Position numbers and translations under genes: made by a program. A stretch of 64,000 nucleotides of DNA from Paraphoma chrysanthemicola (taxonomy: Eukaryota; Ascomycota; Dothideomycetes; Pleosporales; Phaeosphaeriaceae). The stretch covers positions 744,001 through 808,000 of the forward strand of contig JAGMWG010000010.1 of assembly GCA_020744225.1 (NCBI GenBank), in the 5' to 3' direction. Shown in pieces: positions 1-10,989 of this stretch (position 1 is its first letter; each line of letters starts with the position of its first letter). The notes under the pieces are model-generated. The model was not told the origin of the DNA, made no database searches, and saw only the letters and a list, made by a program, of their open reading frames with translations.

Positions 1-1241
1 GTCTTCAGAGCTGGCGATGGAACAGCAGGTTCTGCCAACATGGTCCTCTATGGATGAAAAGCATACATGGGGACTCTGCATTCCAAAGTTTGCGCGAGCT
101 CACGCTCACCAAATTTCATCCCGCCGAGGTACCAGATAATCGTGGCGAAGAGGAAGACACTCAGGGCCAGCCTACAATGGAAGAGCTTGTAGCGTCTGCA
201 GTAGTCGCTCTTCCCAACTTGAACGCCCTGTCTTTTGAGACATGCGGCATTGTTAGTGGCCGTCTCCTCCCACTTCTACCGGCAAACCTCGTAAGTCTTA
301 ATATCACGAACTGCGGCGAGCTGCTTTCCGATGCGCTGCAAGCATTCCTGGCGACCAACGGAGCATTGTTGGAAGACCTCACCTTGAACCACAACCAGTC
401 CTTGGATCTGTCTTTCTTAGTTGAACTGAAACAATCCTGCCCTAGACTGGAAGTATTGCGTATGGATATGACATACTACAGTTCCTTATCGATGTCATCT
501 GATAATGAGCCCTTGTACGAGACTCTGCTTGGAGAATCTGAAAGACCTACTTGGCCTACCACGCTCCGTGTCCTTGATATGGAGTATCTTCGGAATTGGA
601 ACTCAACAGCGGCTACCAACTTTTTCAGCTCGCTGATAGATGCGGCTGAGGAGTTGCCATTTCTCCGCGAGATTGTCATTATCGCCATGGTTAACACTGA
701 TTGGCGCGAACGAGCAAAGTTCAGGATGAGGTGGACTGAGCAATTCAGAAAAGTGTTTGCGCGCAAGTGGCAGCCTCCGAACCCTCACCTCGTCTCTTTG
801 AAAGCCTTTCGGGACTGGAAAATCCAAGGCCACAATGCCAAGTCTGAAACAGAGAAGAATGATTCACTCATTGAGGAGGTGGCGGACGGCGTGGGCGATG
901 CGAAGCTCGACGATAGTGACAGCGATGCACCACTTCTTCAGACACGGAAATCGAAGCAGGACGACAAGTGGGACTCGAAGCGGCTACGCTCGCGCTCAAA
1001 GATCACCGGGAGCTACGACGAGTCATCCGCCGACGAGTCTGCGCCAGAGGAGTCAGGTTCCGATGACGAAGCCGTACGCTTTGTGCAAGGTCGCTGCCAC
1101 ACGGTCCTCTTCCGCATTGACAACTTCCGACCTCGAGAAGAGATTTTCGGGGAAGCAGACTTTCTAGATGCGGAGCCGAGCGGCGATGAGGAGTGGAACG
1201 GGAACGATGACCCCGACGATGAAGGCGGTTATGCTTGGTGA
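1..1241 (+). CDS. Leucine-rich-repeat-like protein, 5' truncated by window edge
   Basis: The frame is open from base 3 to the TGA at 1239-1241, so the true start probably lies outside the window; the first in-window ATG is at 54 (395 residues from there). The N-terminal two thirds show spaced leucine-rich segments such as LRELTLTKF, LNALSFETC, LVSLNITNC and LEVLRMDM, the pattern of F-box/RNI-type leucine-rich repeats in fungal proteins. The last third is acidic and low in complexity (many D, E and S), with a basic KRLRSRSK stretch. LRR arrays of this kind usually act as protein-interaction surfaces, often in SCF ubiquitin ligases, but no F-box is visible here because the N-terminus is missing. 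Function is therefore not assigned; the family call is moderate. Confidence 0.6.
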   Translation, partial: LQSWRWNSRFCQHGPLWMKSIHGDSAFQSLRELTLTKFHPAEVPDNRGEEEDTQGQPTMEELVASAVVALPNLNALSFETCGIVSGRLLPLLPANLVSLNITNCGELLSDALQAFLATNGALLEDLTLNHNQSLDLSFLVELKQSCPRLEVLRMDMTYYSSLSMSSDNEPLYETLLGESERPTWPTTLRVLDMEYLRNWNSTAATNFFSSLIDAAEELPFLREIVIIAMVNTDWRERAKFRMRWTEQFRKVFARKWQPPNPHLVSLKAFRDWKIQGHNAKSETEKNDSLIEEVADGVGDAKLDDSDSDAPLLQTRKSKQDDKWDSKRLRSRSKITGSYDESSADESAPEESGSDDEAVRFVQGRCHTVLFRIDNFRPREEIFGEADFLDAEPSGDEEWNGNDDPDDEGGYAW

Positions 1242-1825
1242 TGTTACTTTTTTGATACCACAGGTTGATTTTGAACGGCGCCGGGCAGGATACACTAAGC
1301 ACTTATGGGTTTTGCGTCGGCATTTTCACTGTTCATCGCATCTGCATTGGAATGGCGCTGGGTGGCTGTCAACATAGAATCAGGGTATACCAGGCATGAT
1401 TGGGTCGATCAGGCGCAGCGGTTGGGCCACGAGACACAAAGTCTTGAATGCGTATCCCCAAGGGCACCAAAGCCATGAAGCTTATTGTATTACTATGTCA
1501 ACGGACTCTGCCGAGACTGATTGCACGTTCTTGTCCGTTTGTGGGTAGCGTGGGTATCGAAGCAGCTGAGAGTGCGGCGCAGAGGTTGCACCGCCACAGC
1601 AGCCTGACGTCGCCTTCCCGCTTCCACTCTGCGACCTAATAACCCAGACTGCTTGTCGCTCACTGCTCTGACCCGCCGGTTTCTTCATTTAAGTCCTCAG
1701 TGCGAAATCTCGAGCCTTACCCCCCCTCATTTCCTCTGCATCTGCGCGCCTTTGAGCATTCCCCCTCGGCCTTGCTCGTCTTCTACCCCGCCGTTCCTTG
1801 CTGCGATCTCGTCGCCGCCGTCAAC
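1242..1825. other. Intergenic region, likely promoter of WW-domain gene
   Basis: No gene is supported. The last 140 bases before the ATG at 1826 are pyrimidine-rich with CCCC and TTCC runs, which is common in fungal 5' leaders. Confidence 0.5.
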
Positions 1826-3326
1826 ATGGCTGCGCCTACTCCGCCTCAACCGCCAGTATCGCCCGACTCTGGCCCAACAGACCCCACGCTACCGAAGCTG
1901 CCTGCGGGATGGATAGCACAATGGGACAACTCGTACGTCTTGCTCCACGATGGCGCGTGTCACTTGCACTGCCCCGCCGTCGCATCGCCATAAGCCCCGC
2001 GACACAGCTAACAGTGGACAGCTCGCGGAAATACTACTGTACGTGTCGCCAGCATGGTCCAGTCGCTTGAAGCGTCGCGACACCAGCCTCGTGCTAACAA
2101 CCGCGCCAGACGTACAGATCAGCACGGGTGTGTCGCAGTGGGATCTGCCCACCAGCGAAGCTCCCATCGGCGGCAGTTCGAGCCACAGCACGCCCGCGCA
2201 GTCGGCGAATCCTTACAATAAGCCCGATGGCGCAGATGTCGGCGACGGCACAAGAGGAGTCGGTGGCCATGGAGAGTCGACTGATCGGGCTGGCGGACTG
2301 GGGGTATGAAACCCTTGGGCAGCAACGAGGCTAGCATGGGCTAACAACAGGGACAGGGTTTCGCCATGAACGCCATCATGGGCAACAACAAGCAGAGCAG
2401 CGGCCATGGCGGCGGCTCAGGCAATCTGGTCGGCCAGCTCGCCGGCTCCCTGCTCGGCGGCGGAAAGCAGAGCCACGGAAGCAGCAGCGGACATGGCAGC
2501 GGTGGCTCGGGCAATCTCGTCGGACAGCTCGCAGGATCGCTTCTTGGTGGTGGAAAGCAGAGTCATGGAAGCTCGTCTGGTCAGCACAACAGCAGTTCTG
2601 GCGGCCATGGATCATCTGGAGGCCTCGGTGGACTGCTTGGAAGCGTAATGGGCGGCGGCGGATCGGTGAGCATCTGCTTGAAGTGTATCGAGGCGAGAAT
2701 TAATTCAACTGACTCTTGCAGCACAACAAACCCACGAGCGACTATGGCTACAGCCATAACGGATCCTCCGCCTCCAGCGGCACCTACACCGGCACCGCGC
2801 CCCCCGCTTCGTACAACCCAAGCGGTCAGTCTGGACAGCATGGTGGACAGCAAGGTCACAACAGCTACTCTTCGCCGCCTCCAGGTCAATACAGTGGCGG
2901 CGCACCACCTCACCAGAGTTCAGGAGGCTACGGGCAAGGTCAACACGGAGGTTCGCAGCAACAAGGTACTGGCTATGGGTCGCAGGCTGGCTTTGGTGGA
3001 CACAGTGGCCAGAGCTATGGGGCGCCACCGCCTGGCAGCTACGGCCAGCAAGCCGGTTATGGTGGTCCCGCTCCAGGTTACCATGGCGGCCCTGGCAACT
3101 ATGACAACCACCAGCACAACCAGGTAAGCACGATTGTGACTAGAAATATGAACATATGAAACTAACGTTCCCCCAGTATGGTGGCGGTCATCCAAGCGGC
3201 AACCAAGGCAACTACGGAGGCCAACATGGCGGACAATATCCCCCACCTCCACAGCAGGGCTACGGTGGTCCGCCAGGAGGAGGATATGGCGGCCAAAGCG
3301 GCGTCCCGCCTCCATCGTGGCATTGA
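1826..3326 (+). CDS. WW-domain protein with Gly/Tyr/Gln-rich low-complexity tail, six exons
   Basis: Exons in my model: 1826-1932, 2022-2038, 2110-2303, 2351-2665, 2722-3123 and 3177-3326, giving about 394 residues, all junctions in frame with GT-AG ends. The N-terminus is proline-rich, followed by a WW domain at about residues 27-58: LPAGW ... a YYY run ... STGVSQWDLP, with the two signature tryptophans and terminal proline. WW domains bind proline-rich ligands. The domain is assembled from three exons, the middle one only 17 nt. The rest is glycine-, serine-, tyrosine- and glutamine-rich, first with two near-identical copies of GNLVGQLAGSLLGGGKQSHG and then GY/PPPG-type repeats. This looks like a prion-like or phase-separating region (inference). 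Cellular role unknown. Without splicing the WW domain would not be seen, which supports the model. Confidence 0.8.
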
Positions 3327-3869
3327 GCAGCTCGCCCTCGCCTGCTAGCACCTGATGTTTGATTTCCCAAGGATGATGTATGCTGGAAAAAGAATGCTTC
3401 GTATGACTAGGCATTGTGAAGGAGTCTTTCAATCTAGATTATTCGTGTTCAGCTGGAGGTAGCTTGTGAGCGTAAAGGACATGGATAGATCGATTATGCG
3501 ATCACTATCGGACTTGTGAACGTCGACTTTCTTCTTTCGATATAGATGTCCGGTGCCCTTCATTCGGGACCAAGTGCGCTGTGACTATGCTGCGCACGCT
3601 CATCACGGTTTTGTGCTGAAGCATCAGGCGCATACACAGATCCTCGCCCCGATCCCGCCTTGAATCTGCTCTATGCGTCTCTTCGCGCCTCAAGCTATAC
3701 ATCCGCGTGCGCATCTTGCGCAGGTAGCATTTCTGCGGTGTCTCTCCACGCACTGCGCCATGCCATGAAATACAGCATTCTAGCTGCCTGTGTCTTAGCA
3801 ATATCGCAGGACCTCTCCCACACAGGATCTAGTCTCTCAAGTACATCTCCACCATGTACAGTTCCCATT
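3327..3869. other. Intergenic region between convergent genes
   Basis: This holds the 3' ends of the WW-domain gene (plus) and the Pop8-like gene (minus). No coding or RNA feature is convincing. Confidence 0.5.
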
Positions 3870-4448
3870 TCACCCATCAAACAACCCCCTCCCATCCCCC
3901 TTCCCACCCAATACACACCCACCCACCGTCCCACTCTCCCCAACAACCCTCCACGCAACTCTCACCCTCCTCCCTTCCTCGCTGAATTCTACACCGGGCA
4001 CACTCTCCACATCACAACTCCCGACCCAACTACTCAGACTCGCGCGCAGCGCGCGCGCATCTTGTCTCGGCACGCGGATCCACACGTCGCGCCCGCCGGT
4101 CTTGAGGATATCGATCGGGACCGCGGCGCCCGTGGTGCCGAGGTATTGTGACAGAGGTTGTGTGAGGAGGGGGGAAACTGTGAGGGGGTCGAGAGCGGTC
4201 GGGCTGGGTGCGGTGTCGGTTGCGGTGGTGGGTTTAGATGTGGTTGTGAGCGAGGGCGTTATGAGTGTTAGGTGTAGGTATGTCCATTCTGGGCGGCGGA
4301 ATGTGGATTGGTGCAGGATGTGTGGCTTTTCGTCTTTGCGCTTGCGTTTCTTGGAGGGTGTTTGGGAGGGGTTTGCGAGTACAGGAGTGGGTTCGGGGGC
4401 ACTGGGTATGGTTGCGGGAGGAGATTTGGAGAATGAGATCGGCGCCAT
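3870..4448 (-). CDS. POP8: RNase P/MRP subunit Pop8-like protein
   Basis: Single exon, 192 residues from the ATG at 4448 (MAPISF). The frame extends a little upstream but without an ATG. A basic KKRKRKDEK segment near residue 35 could be a nuclear localisation signal. The conserved core follows: WTYLHLTLITP, then LDPLTVSPLL, QYLGTTGAAVPIDIL, WIRVPRQDARALRASLSSW and a final VAWRVV strand. This is the arrangement of the Pop8 family, small RNA-binding subunits of nuclear RNase P and RNase MRP that process tRNA 5' ends and pre-rRNA. The call rests on the G-A-x-P-x-D-I-L and W-[IV]-R-V-P-x-x-D blocks, which I recognise from the family; no search was run. The gene is convergent with the WW-domain gene. 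Confidence 0.72.
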   Translation of the reverse strand: MAPISFSKSPPATIPSAPEPTPVLANPSQTPSKKRKRKDEKPHILHQSTFRRPEWTYLHLTLITPSLTTTSKPTTATDTAPSPTALDPLTVSPLLTQPLSQYLGTTGAAVPIDILKTGGRDVWIRVPRQDARALRASLSSWVGSCDVESVPGVEFSEEGRRVRVAWRVVGESGTVGGCVLGGKGDGRGLFDG

Positions 4449-5050
4449 TTGGAATGCGCGTCGAGTCGTTTGGGAGGTTGTGTACGGCAAGCGTGCCGTA
4501 TGGCCAGTGCGTGAGAGTCAAAGTCAAGTGAATGCACAGGCGCGATACATCACGAAGTTTTGGCGGGGTTAACTAGCGCGAAGTCATATCTCCGACGCAA
4601 GGTGGGCACGATGTCACACAAGCATCCCTTACTTTGAGCAAGTCGATATTATACCGTTTGAAAAGCTCTATATATTTGCATTCGGAGGCTATCCCAGTCT
4701 GGAAGTTCCCTTATCGCAATGATACTCCATGATTGCCGTCACTCATGCTCCTATAACCTGACGCGCTCCTTGCAATGCTTGACGAAATGTCGTGAGAGCC
4801 CAACACCGAGAAGACGGAAGAAAGGAAATCGCTGGGGTATCTTGATGCTAGAGAAACAATGACGAGCCAACGCCGACGACTTTTTCGAGACAAATGAAAA
4901 CCGTGTGTAGAAAGGGGAAAGTGCCACATGTGCGCGCCCGTTTCGTGGCAAGGCTCACGTGGCGGGCGAATATAATACAAGGTTGGATGAGAAGCGAAGT
5001 CAGTATGTTTGACTCACTTGTACAAGCCATAACGTATGGGTGAGAATCTG
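4449..5050. other. Intergenic region between two minus-strand genes
   Basis: This contains the 3' end of the coiled-coil gene and the promoter of the Pop8-like gene. I see no supported gene; the short ORFs here overlap on both strands and show no family signature. Confidence 0.45.
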
Positions 5051-8000
5051 TCAAGACTCTTTCCTCTGTTTGTCATTGCTTGCACCAGATTCGTCCGGGA
5101 ACATCGAATTCCATCTGATGTTCAGTGGTCCTTTGGGCAGATTCTGATTGAGATCTTCTATGACCTTTTGGAGCTCCGCGATAGCGATGAGCACGCTGCC
5201 AAACAGGCCGAAGAAGTCGCGATTTGGCGTGATGTAGTTGTCGTTGATGTCGTCAACATCTGTGCGCAGATTCCGTGAGGTAGCTTCAAGTGCGCCAACT
5301 CGGCTATTCAGTTCCTCAGCTGTTTGCTTGTAGCTCTCAAGCGTCTGTTCGAAGGACTGCAATTCTTTTACACGCCTGTCGTGCTCGTTGCCGACCGCCG
5401 ACCTCAGTTCGTTCGCTGCACCAATGCGAGCGTCACGCTCTTCCTTAAGTCGTTCTTCTACATGTGCCTTCAGTTCAGTGAGACCTCGTTCGATGTCGTG
5501 GATAGCCTGAGCCTTGTAAAGCGACTGCTGCAGGCTGCGCACTGCGCCTTGAACAGCATCGAGTTGCTCTCCTCGCTCAATCATCGTGATCTCAACTGCT
5601 GTAGCCTTAGCTACCGCGTTATCCGCGTTATAACAGACATCATCAATTCTAGCGCAGGTCTGCTGCAGGCGTGTGAGCTCTCCAGCTGACTGGACTAATG
5701 CTTGAAGCTGTGGAGCATTGTCGAGCACGATTGCCAGATCTTGTGCATGGTTTTGTATCCAAATAACCTGATTGGACAAAACCTGGAGCCTCTTGACATC
5801 TTGCTGGACCACTGAATACTGCTGGAATAAGTCGGCCGTGCTATTGGGGAAACTTTGTAAGAACCAGTGTACCATCCTGCCGTGTAGCTCGTCGGTGGTG
5901 ATGTTATTGTACTGGTCCTGCAGGCTTCGGAAACTAAGCCTGAAAGTGTCCATTTGCTGGTCGGTTGAGGCCAAATCAGCTTTCTGTCGCAGCTCTGTCC
6001 TGATTTCATGAAATGCATGATCACGCTGGGCTCGCTCATTCGTCAACCATGACTGAAATTCCTGTCGAAGCGAATTGGTTGTGTCTGCAACATCAACCCC
6101 TGGTGTAGGCGGTGGTTGATTTTGTACTCGCTGCTTGAGACTGTCCAGATCTTTATTGATATGCTCGAGGCGTTGCTCGGTTTTAAGTTTGAACGGATCA
6201 AAATTGACCGTGAAGAGAGCGGGAAACCCTTGCTGGATAAACTCTATTGTGGTAGAGTGATCGTGTAAGGTTCTTTCAACAGCCGATAAACCCGCATCGA
6301 AGCTCGGAAAGGTTTCATCAACGTCTTTGAACCTTGTTTCGAGGTTGTGTACCACTTGATTGACGCTTGATAGGCGGTCTTCCACGCCTTCGAGTGCTTT
6401 TTTGTTGTGGTCATTTGTAGTCTGGACAAGCTGCAAGCAGATCGCCACATGGCTGATACGATCGTCTATGCTGGCTATCTTGCTGTCTAGCAATTTGAAC
6501 TTCTCTGTTGATGGGCGAAATTCGTTCATATCCTTGTTGATTTGGTCTAAGCGCTTGATGGCATCGTTGCTCAACGGCTGTGCAACAGGAGTCCCGACCT
6601 TGACAAAGCCGGCACCAGGGCCACTGGACGTCTGTTCAAGTTTGTCCACGCGAGCTGCCAAGGCTTTGGTGTCTTTCGAAATGTCATCTTGACGGTCAGT
6701 CAGCCCCTTGTATCCATTCGAGAGTTTGCTCTGCTCACTATGAAGAGCCCGAACCTGGCCACACTGTGTACCCAGCTTGTCTACACGGGTCAGGAGACCT
6801 TGGCCAGTTTTGTCGTGTTTACTCTCGCCAAAGTGTAGCTGCAACCTCGATTTGATGGATTTGATGTCATCGTAGTTGTCTCTTTCATCTTGCGTGAGGT
6901 CCTTGACTTTCCGATCGAGAGAGCTTATTTCTTGCCTGTCTTTCAATCTAAACTCTTCCACCGATTTCAGGCTTGACGATAAAGTTTGGAGCGAATCTTG
7001 CTGCTCCTTGATACGTTTATCGAATTTCGCTTCTACTGCTTTGATTTCGGATTGCGACGTTCGCGTGCCTTCAGAGAACTTCGCTGCGATGGTCTCAAGA
7101 ATGTGCGCTCTAAGCTTCTCTTCAACCTCAGCCTTGAATGCGTCTGGCTCCGCAGAACGCGCTTTCGCGGCCGTCTCTAGCTCTGCGACTCTGGCCGGCA
7201 GAGACATGAGCTTCTCTAATTCGGCCAGACGTGATAGAATACTTGGATTCTTTGCTTCATTTACGATCTGATCCAGGCGTGCTGTGCGTTCTTTGAGGTG
7301 GTCGGGGAGGCTTTCAAGAGCCTTCAGCCTTTCAGAGAGGTCCTTGCGGTCCTTCTTGAGTTGGCTTATCTCAGCCTGCTGAGCTTCCACTAGAGATGCC
7401 ATTTTTGAGTAGCTGACGGGTGCTGCATCCTTGGCCAGGGCGAGCTTTCTTGTCCTGAGCTTCTCTAAGGTCGCTAAAGTCATGGGGGCCCCTTGATTTC
7501 GGACAGCCGCCTCTGGTGCAGTGCCAGTGGACACGGCTTGTGGTAGCATCGAGGGCATGAGAGGTGCGGCTGCATGCACGGGTGTTGACCCGCCACTTCC
7601 CACACTGCCTGGAGACATCGTATATAACGGACTATGTCCCGCACTTGGTCTACGTGAAGAGAGGTCCTCACGCGTTCGTGATAGGCTATTTGACATTCTT
7701 CTATCGGCTGCCTCTGAGCTGTTTGCGAACCTATGAGGGTTAGATTGCTGTGCACTGTCCGGCCTCCGTGGTCCTGTGGGGATGTTTGCTGGCAAAGCAG
7801 TCAAAGAACCCTTTCTTGACGGAGGGGGGCTGGCTAGACTTGATCGTTCAGCGCTGGCGTACTTTTGTACCTTAGCTCGCTGCGATATGTATAGATTTAT
7901 GCTGTCCCATCATACCCTGTCTTGCGCGGAGTACGACCGCTCGGGCGGACGAACTCGCTTATCTGGAGGGCTATTTCCTCGAGAGCGAGGATCCGCAGGC

Positions 8001-8317
8001 CTTTTGCGGTTCATTGAATCAGACACCGGTGTTTGCACACCCGGCCGTCGTGTATCAGATGGGCTGTTTGTACATCAGTACAGAAAGATAGTAGACTCCG
8101 TTAGGCAGTACGCTGAGTTAGGTAACAGCCGCCGATCACTACATGTGAGACAGGGCGCGGCTATTGGTACAGGTTACGCGTTGCCCTGATTATGGTATCG
8201 GGTCAATGTTTACCCTATGACGTACCTGTTTGTATACGGGGAAGGACCATGGTCCTGGAGACCCCGCGCGTTGATGTTGGAGTGTCGCTGATCGCGAGGA
8301 CGATTCGGACCAGACAT
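5051..8317 (-). CDS. Large coiled-coil protein, three exons
   Basis: My model joins 8226-8317 (starting MSGPNRPRDQ), 8063-7916 and 7879-5051, about 1022 residues. Both junctions keep the frame, and without splicing the frame hits stops. The N-terminal 180 residues are disordered and rich in R, S and P, with RKRPAD and DKRVRPPER as possible nuclear signals. The remaining roughly 800 residues are almost entirely heptad-like coiled coil: LEKLRTRKLALAK, EISQLKKDRKDL, RLAELEKLMSLPARVAELE and many similar segments. No enzymatic domain is visible. Such proteins are usually structural or tethering factors, but I cannot name a family. The second intron is only 36 nt with the nearest acceptor (45 nt with the next in-frame AG), short for a fungus. 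It is divergent from RVB2 across about 400 bp. Confidence 0.72.
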
Positions 8318-8721
8318 TTCGAAGCGCCCGCGGGCGGGTCGAAGGCTGCCTGGGCGAAACGCCGCTGCCGTCGCGCCAATACCAAGATTGGAGCGCGGGA
8401 AGTCGCAACTGGAAGCAGTCACAGGTGAAAGCAGACCAGCGAGAACGGTCTAGGTTCAGAAATTCCCCGGGCCTTTATACACGGGAGTCACGCTTGACTT
8501 ATCGATAAGAAGCGTGGGTTTCGCCCGCTTTGTCCTAGCGGGGTGAATTGCCATTCGTCAAACATGGCTGACACCAGTCGCGACGCGCCGGGGGCGCAAG
8601 GACGTGCAGGGAAAAGTGGGCCCGTGCCTGGAGCTGGGCTGGAGCTTTGCATCGCGAGAAATGATTGACCGCAAACACCGCGTCATTGCGCCCACACATA
8701 CAAACAACACAACACAACACC
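8318..8721. promoter_or_regulatory. Shared divergent promoter region, coiled-coil gene / RVB2
   Basis: About 400 bp separate the two divergent start codons. The stretch just before RVB2 carries an ACAC-rich leader (AACACAACACAAC). A frame continuing upstream of the coiled-coil start (to an ATG at 8422) is probably 5' leader. No specific operator is identified. Confidence 0.5.
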
Positions 8722-10282
8722 ATGGCTGTAGTAAGTGTCTAATTGCCTCTTATCTTCCCCTGCGCATACTCACACATGCAGCCCATCACCACCATTGCCG
8801 AGAGCAAGGAGCTCCGCGGGCTCAACCTCATCGCGGCGCATTCGCACATCCGCGGCCTGGGCGTGGAGCCTGACACTCTCGAGCCCAAGGTGTCGTCGCA
8901 GGGCCTTGTCGGACAGGAGAAGGCGCGGAAGGCGGCCGCCGTGATTCTGAAGATGGCGCAGGAGGGCAAGATCGCAGGCAGGGCCGTCCTGATCGCAGGG
9001 CCCCCAAGCACAGGAAAGACGGCCATCGCAATGGGCATGGCCCAGTCGCTCGGCCCAGACGTCCCCTTTACGATGCTGGCATCTTCCGAAATCTTCTCGC
9101 TGGAGATGTCCAAGACCGAGGCGCTTACTCAGGCCTTCCGCAAGTCAATCGGCGTGCGGATAACAGAGGAGAGCGAGGTCATTGAGGGCGAGGTCGTCGA
9201 AATCCAGATCGACCGCAGTGTCACAGGGGTGCGTACACATGTCGAGTGTGGCAGGATCAACATGGCTGACTAGGCGCAGAGCAACAAGCAGGGCAAGCTC
9301 ACCGTCAAGACAACCGACATGGAGACCATCTACGACATGGGCACGAAAATGATCGACGCCATGACCAAGGAGAAGGTCATGGCAGGAGACATCATCTCTA
9401 TCGACAAAGCATCTGGCAAAATCACCAAACTCGGCCGGTCGTACACGCGCTCGAGAGACTACGACGCCATGGGCATCGACACCAAGTTCGTGCAATGTCC
9501 CGAGGGCGAGCTACAGCAGCGCCGGGAGGTCGTGCACACAGTCAGCCTACACGAGATCGACGTAATAAACTCGAGAACACAAGGCTTCTTGGCACTCTTC
9601 TCGGGTGACACAGGCGAGATCAGGAGCGAGGTCCGAGATCAGATCAACACAAAAGTGGCCGAGTGGAAAGAGGAGGGCAAGGCGACCATCGTGCCCGGCG
9701 TACTCTTCATCGATGAGGTCCACATGCTCGACATTGAGTGCTTCTCCTTCATCAACCGAGCGCTCGAGGACGAGCTTGCCCCAATTGTCATCATGGCCAG
9801 CAACAGAGGAAACACACAAATACGGGGAACAGACTACAGGTCTCCACACGGACTGCCTCTGGACTTTTTGGACCGAGTGGTCATTGTCAGCACACACGCA
9901 TATTCGTCCGACGAGATGAAGCAGATTCTGTCGATAAGAGCACAGGAAGAAGAGGTCGATGTCACACCAGACGCGCTTGCTCTGCTGACAAAAATTGGAC
10001 AAGAAACTGGTCTGAGATATGCCAGCAATCTCATAATCACCTCAGACTTGATACGTAAGAAGAGGGGAGGACCAGAGGTCACCATCGACGACGTTCAACG
10101 CAGTTTTGCGCTCTTCTATGACCCAACGAGGAGCGTCAAGGTAAATACACAAGTACACTAATTGTGAATGTTGCTAACTGATCGCGCAGTTCGTCAGCGA
10201 CTCGGAGAAGCGCCTCATTGGCGACGCTGGGGATGTCTCGTTTGCCATCACAAACGGCACCGATGCCATGGAGATTTCATAG
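8722..10282 (+). CDS. RVB2: RuvB-like AAA+ ATPase 2 (Rvb2/reptin)
   Basis: Exons 8722-8730, 8782-9228, 9280-10140 and 10190-10282 give 469 residues, matching the family length. The first exon holds just three codons (M-A-V) before a canonical gtaagt donor. Visible signatures are the Walker A motif GPPSTGKT, the Walker B FIDEVHMLD, the long conserved block around ISIDKASGKITKLGRS, the sensor region IVIMASNRG, and the RYASNLI arginine-finger/sensor 2 region. Rvb2 pairs with Rvb1 in a hexameric or dodecameric complex within INO80, SWR1, TIP60/NuA4 and R2TP, acting in chromatin remodelling, snoRNP and PIKK assembly. The protein is nuclear. The conserved G(x)KQGKLT stretch at the second junction fixes the intron at 9229-9279. 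Identification is near certain. Confidence 0.97.
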
Positions 10283-10989
10283 TCTTGTGTTTTATTCTAT
10301 GTTGGCGTCCCAGCGGGTGCCGAATAGTGCTGACTATCAGCCACAACACGAAAAGTCTTAGGTAGTGTAATACTAGACAGGTGTACAACCATGATGGATA
10401 GGCGGAATTGTATCCCGAAGTCCTCAATCGCCCGCGCACCAGCCCTCACAATCGAGTCCTTTTGTCCATCGCCTAGTCCATACCTTGAACTTCCATGTCT
10501 TTTCGTCCCGACGCTGCCATGGCTGCCACAACGCGCAACCGTGCAAGCATGATGCTAAGCCCGCCAAGTCTGCAACGCACCTCAGCCTTGCAGACGCCTG
10601 AAAAGCACACGCTAGCGATTAAGCAAGGTACGGATGGTGGTGGCCATCATATAATGGACAGGCACTATAAGTCGAATGTTCAAGCTTTGGCATGACTTGT
10701 ATGCGTAGACTTACCCGCTAGGCTGCTAAGTTGATAGACTTGCTTTCCGCAATACACTGAATATGGTCGTCAAGCATTGATATGACTATGGACTCGTTGA
10801 CAATAGAAGTGTCCAATAGCGTGCGGCTTTTGGTGAGGCTGTTGCTTACACAGCCCCAACCATTCCGCTCGCACCTCAACTTTGCAGCAGGCACACTTCA
10901 GCGTCTTCATTGTCTACTCGACTTCGCAGAGGAAAACAATGTGCCTTCCCGTCACGCAGTCTAAGCTATGACGCACGTGGCGATCACCC
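10283..10989. other. Intergenic region with a doubtful small ORF
   Basis: A 66-codon plus-strand ORF lies at 10495-10695 (MSFRPDAAMA...), preceded by a CT-rich leader. It has no recognisable family and I do not support it as a gene. The rest holds the RVB2 3' end and the promoter of the HET gene. Confidence 0.35.

Noticed and set aside
2920..3432. 170-codon minus-strand ORF
   Set aside because: Antisense to the Gly/Tyr-rich exons of the WW-domain gene; low-complexity shadow.
10495..10695. 66-codon ORF downstream of RVB2
   Set aside because: Too short, no signature, no splicing partner recognised; left as doubtful within the intergenic entry.
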